A stretch of 12,547 nt of DNA. Source: Anaerolineales bacterium. GTDB taxonomy: Bacteria; Chloroflexota; Anaerolineae; Epilineales; JAANWY01. Positions within the stretch are counted from its first letter, which is position 1; the number at the start of each line of letters is the position of its first letter. The notes below the pieces were generated by a model. That model saw nothing but the letters and a program-made list of their open reading frames with translations, did not search any database and was not told where the DNA came from. The position numbers were made by a program, and so were the translations under genes. This document shows, one piece after another, positions 11,178 through 12,547 of the stretch. The stretch lies in NCBI GenBank assembly GCA_018263655.1, contig JAANWY010000177.1, positions 302 through 12,848 of the forward strand, read 5' to 3'.

Positions 11178-12410
11178 TTATTCGAGTGTTCCGAGCAGAA
11201 ATCTCCGCACCATGTCCAGTGCGCTGCTGGTGATCCAGGATCGAGCCACTTTGGAGACCCCGCCGACGCGAAGGTGCCAGCCGGTGGTCGTGCCGGCGGC
11301 ATCTAGCGCGATGTACGTGTCGCCCGTGCGCTCGTTGTAGGGCCCGACACCCGGGTCCGTGTCGCCGGTGATGGCGATACCGACATTAACTTGCGTGTGC
11401 TCTCGAAGTCGAGCAGCAAGGGCTTGCGTCACCTCGTCTCGTGTATCCAACATTGCCTTACCCTCTGACAGGAATTGAGCTGTTGCTTTCTCTGAAGAAA
11501 TGACCAAGGCCCGGTTCAGTACCTCAAGGCCGTGGGGCACTGCACTTAGCCGGCTGGCCAACACACCCCCCGTATTCGTCTCCAGGATCGCCACGCAAAG
11601 TTCCCGCTCTGCCAGCATTTCTGCTACAACCGCTTCAATTGTGACGTCGCCAAGGCCGAAGATCATGTCCCCGATCCGTTCTCGAATGCGGCCCTCCATC
11701 TCGTCCAGCATCTGCTCCGCCTCGTCGCCACTGGTCGCCTTCGCCGAGATGCGGATGTCGACGGAGCCAGTGTGCGCAGCCAAGCCTACGGTCGGGTTGA
11801 CAGACTCTTCTAGGTCACTAATCTGCCGGTCGATGTCGCTCTCCCCGATGCCGGCCGTGCGCAAGATACGGCTCTTGATGATGGACTCGCGCCCCAACTC
11901 TTGCTGCAGGAACGGTAGCACAGCGTGCTCCATCAAATGGTAGAGCTCGCGCGGTACGCCGGGCAGCGAAATGACATAGCTGTCCTGATGCTTCACGATG
12001 AAGCCAGGCGCCGTACCCACGGGGTTGTGGATGGGGATGGCATTGCGAGGTAGGTAGGCTTGCCGGCGGTTGTTGTCGCCGATTGAACGCCCCCGTTTCT
12101 TGAAGAACGCTTCGATGTGTTCGAGCAGACCTTGGTTCAGCACCAGCTTGCGATTCGTCGCGACCGCTATCGCTTCGCGCGTCTTGTCGTCCACCGTTGG
12201 CCCCAGTCCGCCAGAGGTGATAACGATGTCGGAGCGACGCAACGCGTTGCGCACGACTTCCGCGATGCGCAGCTCATTGTCTCCCACCGTCGTCTTGCGG
12301 TAGACGTTCAAGCCGATTGCGGCTAGGTGTTCGGCCAGATATGCGGCATTTGTGTCTACAATCTGGCCGAGTAAGAGTTCGGTGCCGATGGTGACGATTT
12401 CTGCTTGCAT
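11178..12410 (-). CDS. cinA: CinA-family protein: intact N-terminal domain, degraded nicotinamide-nucleotide amidase domain
   Basis: This protein has 410 residues, the usual CinA length. The N-terminal MoCF/COG1058 domain (1-170), linked in this family to ADP-ribose pyrophosphatase activity, is complete: VTIGTELLLGQIVDTNAAYL, SGGLGPTVDD 66-75, NPVGTAPGF 129-137 and LPGVPRE 149-155. A linker domain follows to about 255. The C-terminal PncC-like domain should hold ESCTGG, whose Ser is catalytic in nicotinamide mononucleotide deamidation. Here it reads ETNTGG (277-282), and the usual TGIAGPGG is TGDTDPG (348-354). The GAVS-x-E-x-A-x-MA segment is also eroded. That domain is therefore probably inactive. 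I chose the start at 12410 because MQAEIVTIGTELL matches family N-termini; the longer frame would translate a palindrome. The ribosome site is weak. Confidence 0.9.
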   Translation of the reverse strand: MQAEIVTIGTELLLGQIVDTNAAYLAEHLAAIGLNVYRKTTVGDNELRIAEVVRNALRRSDIVITSGGLGPTVDDKTREAIAVATNRKLVLNQGLLEHIEAFFKKRGRSIGDNNRRQAYLPRNAIPIHNPVGTAPGFIVKHQDSYVISLPGVPRELYHLMEHAVLPFLQQELGRESIIKSRILRTAGIGESDIDRQISDLEESVNPTVGLAAHTGSVDIRISAKATSGDEAEQMLDEMEGRIRERIGDMIFGLGDVTIEAVVAEMLAERELCVAILETNTGGVLASRLSAVPHGLEVLNRALVISSEKATAQFLSEGKAMLDTRDEVTQALAARLREHTQVNVGIAITGDTDPGVGPYNERTGDTYIALDAAGTTTGWHLRVGGVSKVARSWITSSALDMVRRFLLGTLE

Positions 12411-12456
12411 CTTTTTTGCTCGCTTCGCTTGCAACAATTCTCGCTTGTAACTACTC

Positions 12457-12471
12457 AGGCACTTCGTGCCT
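12457..12471. repeat. Short hairpin upstream of cinA
   Basis: AGGCACttcGTGCCT forms a 6-bp stem with a 3-base loop about 50 bp upstream of the cinA start. It resembles common interspersed hairpins and has no T-run. Confidence 0.5.
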
Positions 12472-12485
12472 ACACAAGAAGAGAC

Positions 12486-12539
12486 CGGAAAAGATGGGGG
12501 TGTGGGGGGCGGCCGCCCCCCACACCCCCATCTTTTCCG
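12486..12539. repeat. Perfect 54-bp palindrome
   Basis: Every base from 12486 to 12512 pairs with 12513 to 12539: 27-bp arms, no loop, centre GCGGCCGC, with G-runs of six and five. It lies upstream of cinA and 8 bp from the window edge. It could be a REP-type hairpin, a shared bidirectional terminator or an assembly artefact. Confidence 0.85.
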
Positions 12540-12547
12540 CATTTCTC

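Noticed and set aside
12411..12542. Longer N-terminus for CinA
   Set aside because: The extension translates the perfect palindrome and a hairpin, and the family begins at MQAEIVTIGTELL.

Overview
The window is a GC-rich bacterial chromosome segment. Its character is most like Chloroflexota (Anaerolineae/Caldilineae type): an EGY-like M50 protease, zinc-ribbon PP2C and FHA proteins beside a VWA protein, Pro/Glu/Ala-rich linkers, many GCCGGC words inside genes, and intergenic regions full of hairpin repeats. This placement is inference; there is no rRNA or other marker gene.

Layout. 1-915 (minus): a lipoprotein solute-binding protein for a polar amino acid ABC importer, truncated by the window edge, read from a consensus sigma-70 promoter (1157-1185) followed by an array of TTGAC/GTCAA half-sites. 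1164-1790: a graveyard of gene fragments (MNT/HEPN-like remnants and the 3' end of an IS630-like transposase). 1791-2105 (minus): a small cysteine-rich protein. 2258-2648: two miniature inverted-repeat elements around a good promoter. 2649-3782: an M50 site-2-type membrane protease. 4020-7545: three co-oriented genes that look like one phosphosignalling set: a PP2C phosphatase with two zinc ribbons and a kinase-N-lobe-like stretch, a cytosolic VWA protein, and a three-zinc-ribbon FHA protein. 7985-10884: livM-livG-livF of a branched-chain amino acid importer without livH or livK here; livG and livF are separated by about 460 bp of repeats. 10941-11153: a small hypothetical protein. 11178-12410 (minus): CinA, with an intact N-terminal domain and a degraded amidase active site. 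A perfect 54-bp palindrome lies at 12486-12539.

The PP2C/VWA/FHA set could form a phosphothreonine writer/eraser/reader circuit: PP2C removes phosphate, FHA reads it, and VWA is a metal-dependent scaffold. No kinase is present in the window. The most unusual non-coding signal is that genes are bracketed by short-word arrays in fixed orientation (CAGTNNN heptads at stop codons, ACTGNNN heptads ahead of ribosome-binding sites, and an 8-mer counterpart between VWA and FHA). Neighbouring arrays can pair across the intergenic gaps. At least three families of MITE-like elements have also landed in gene-control positions.
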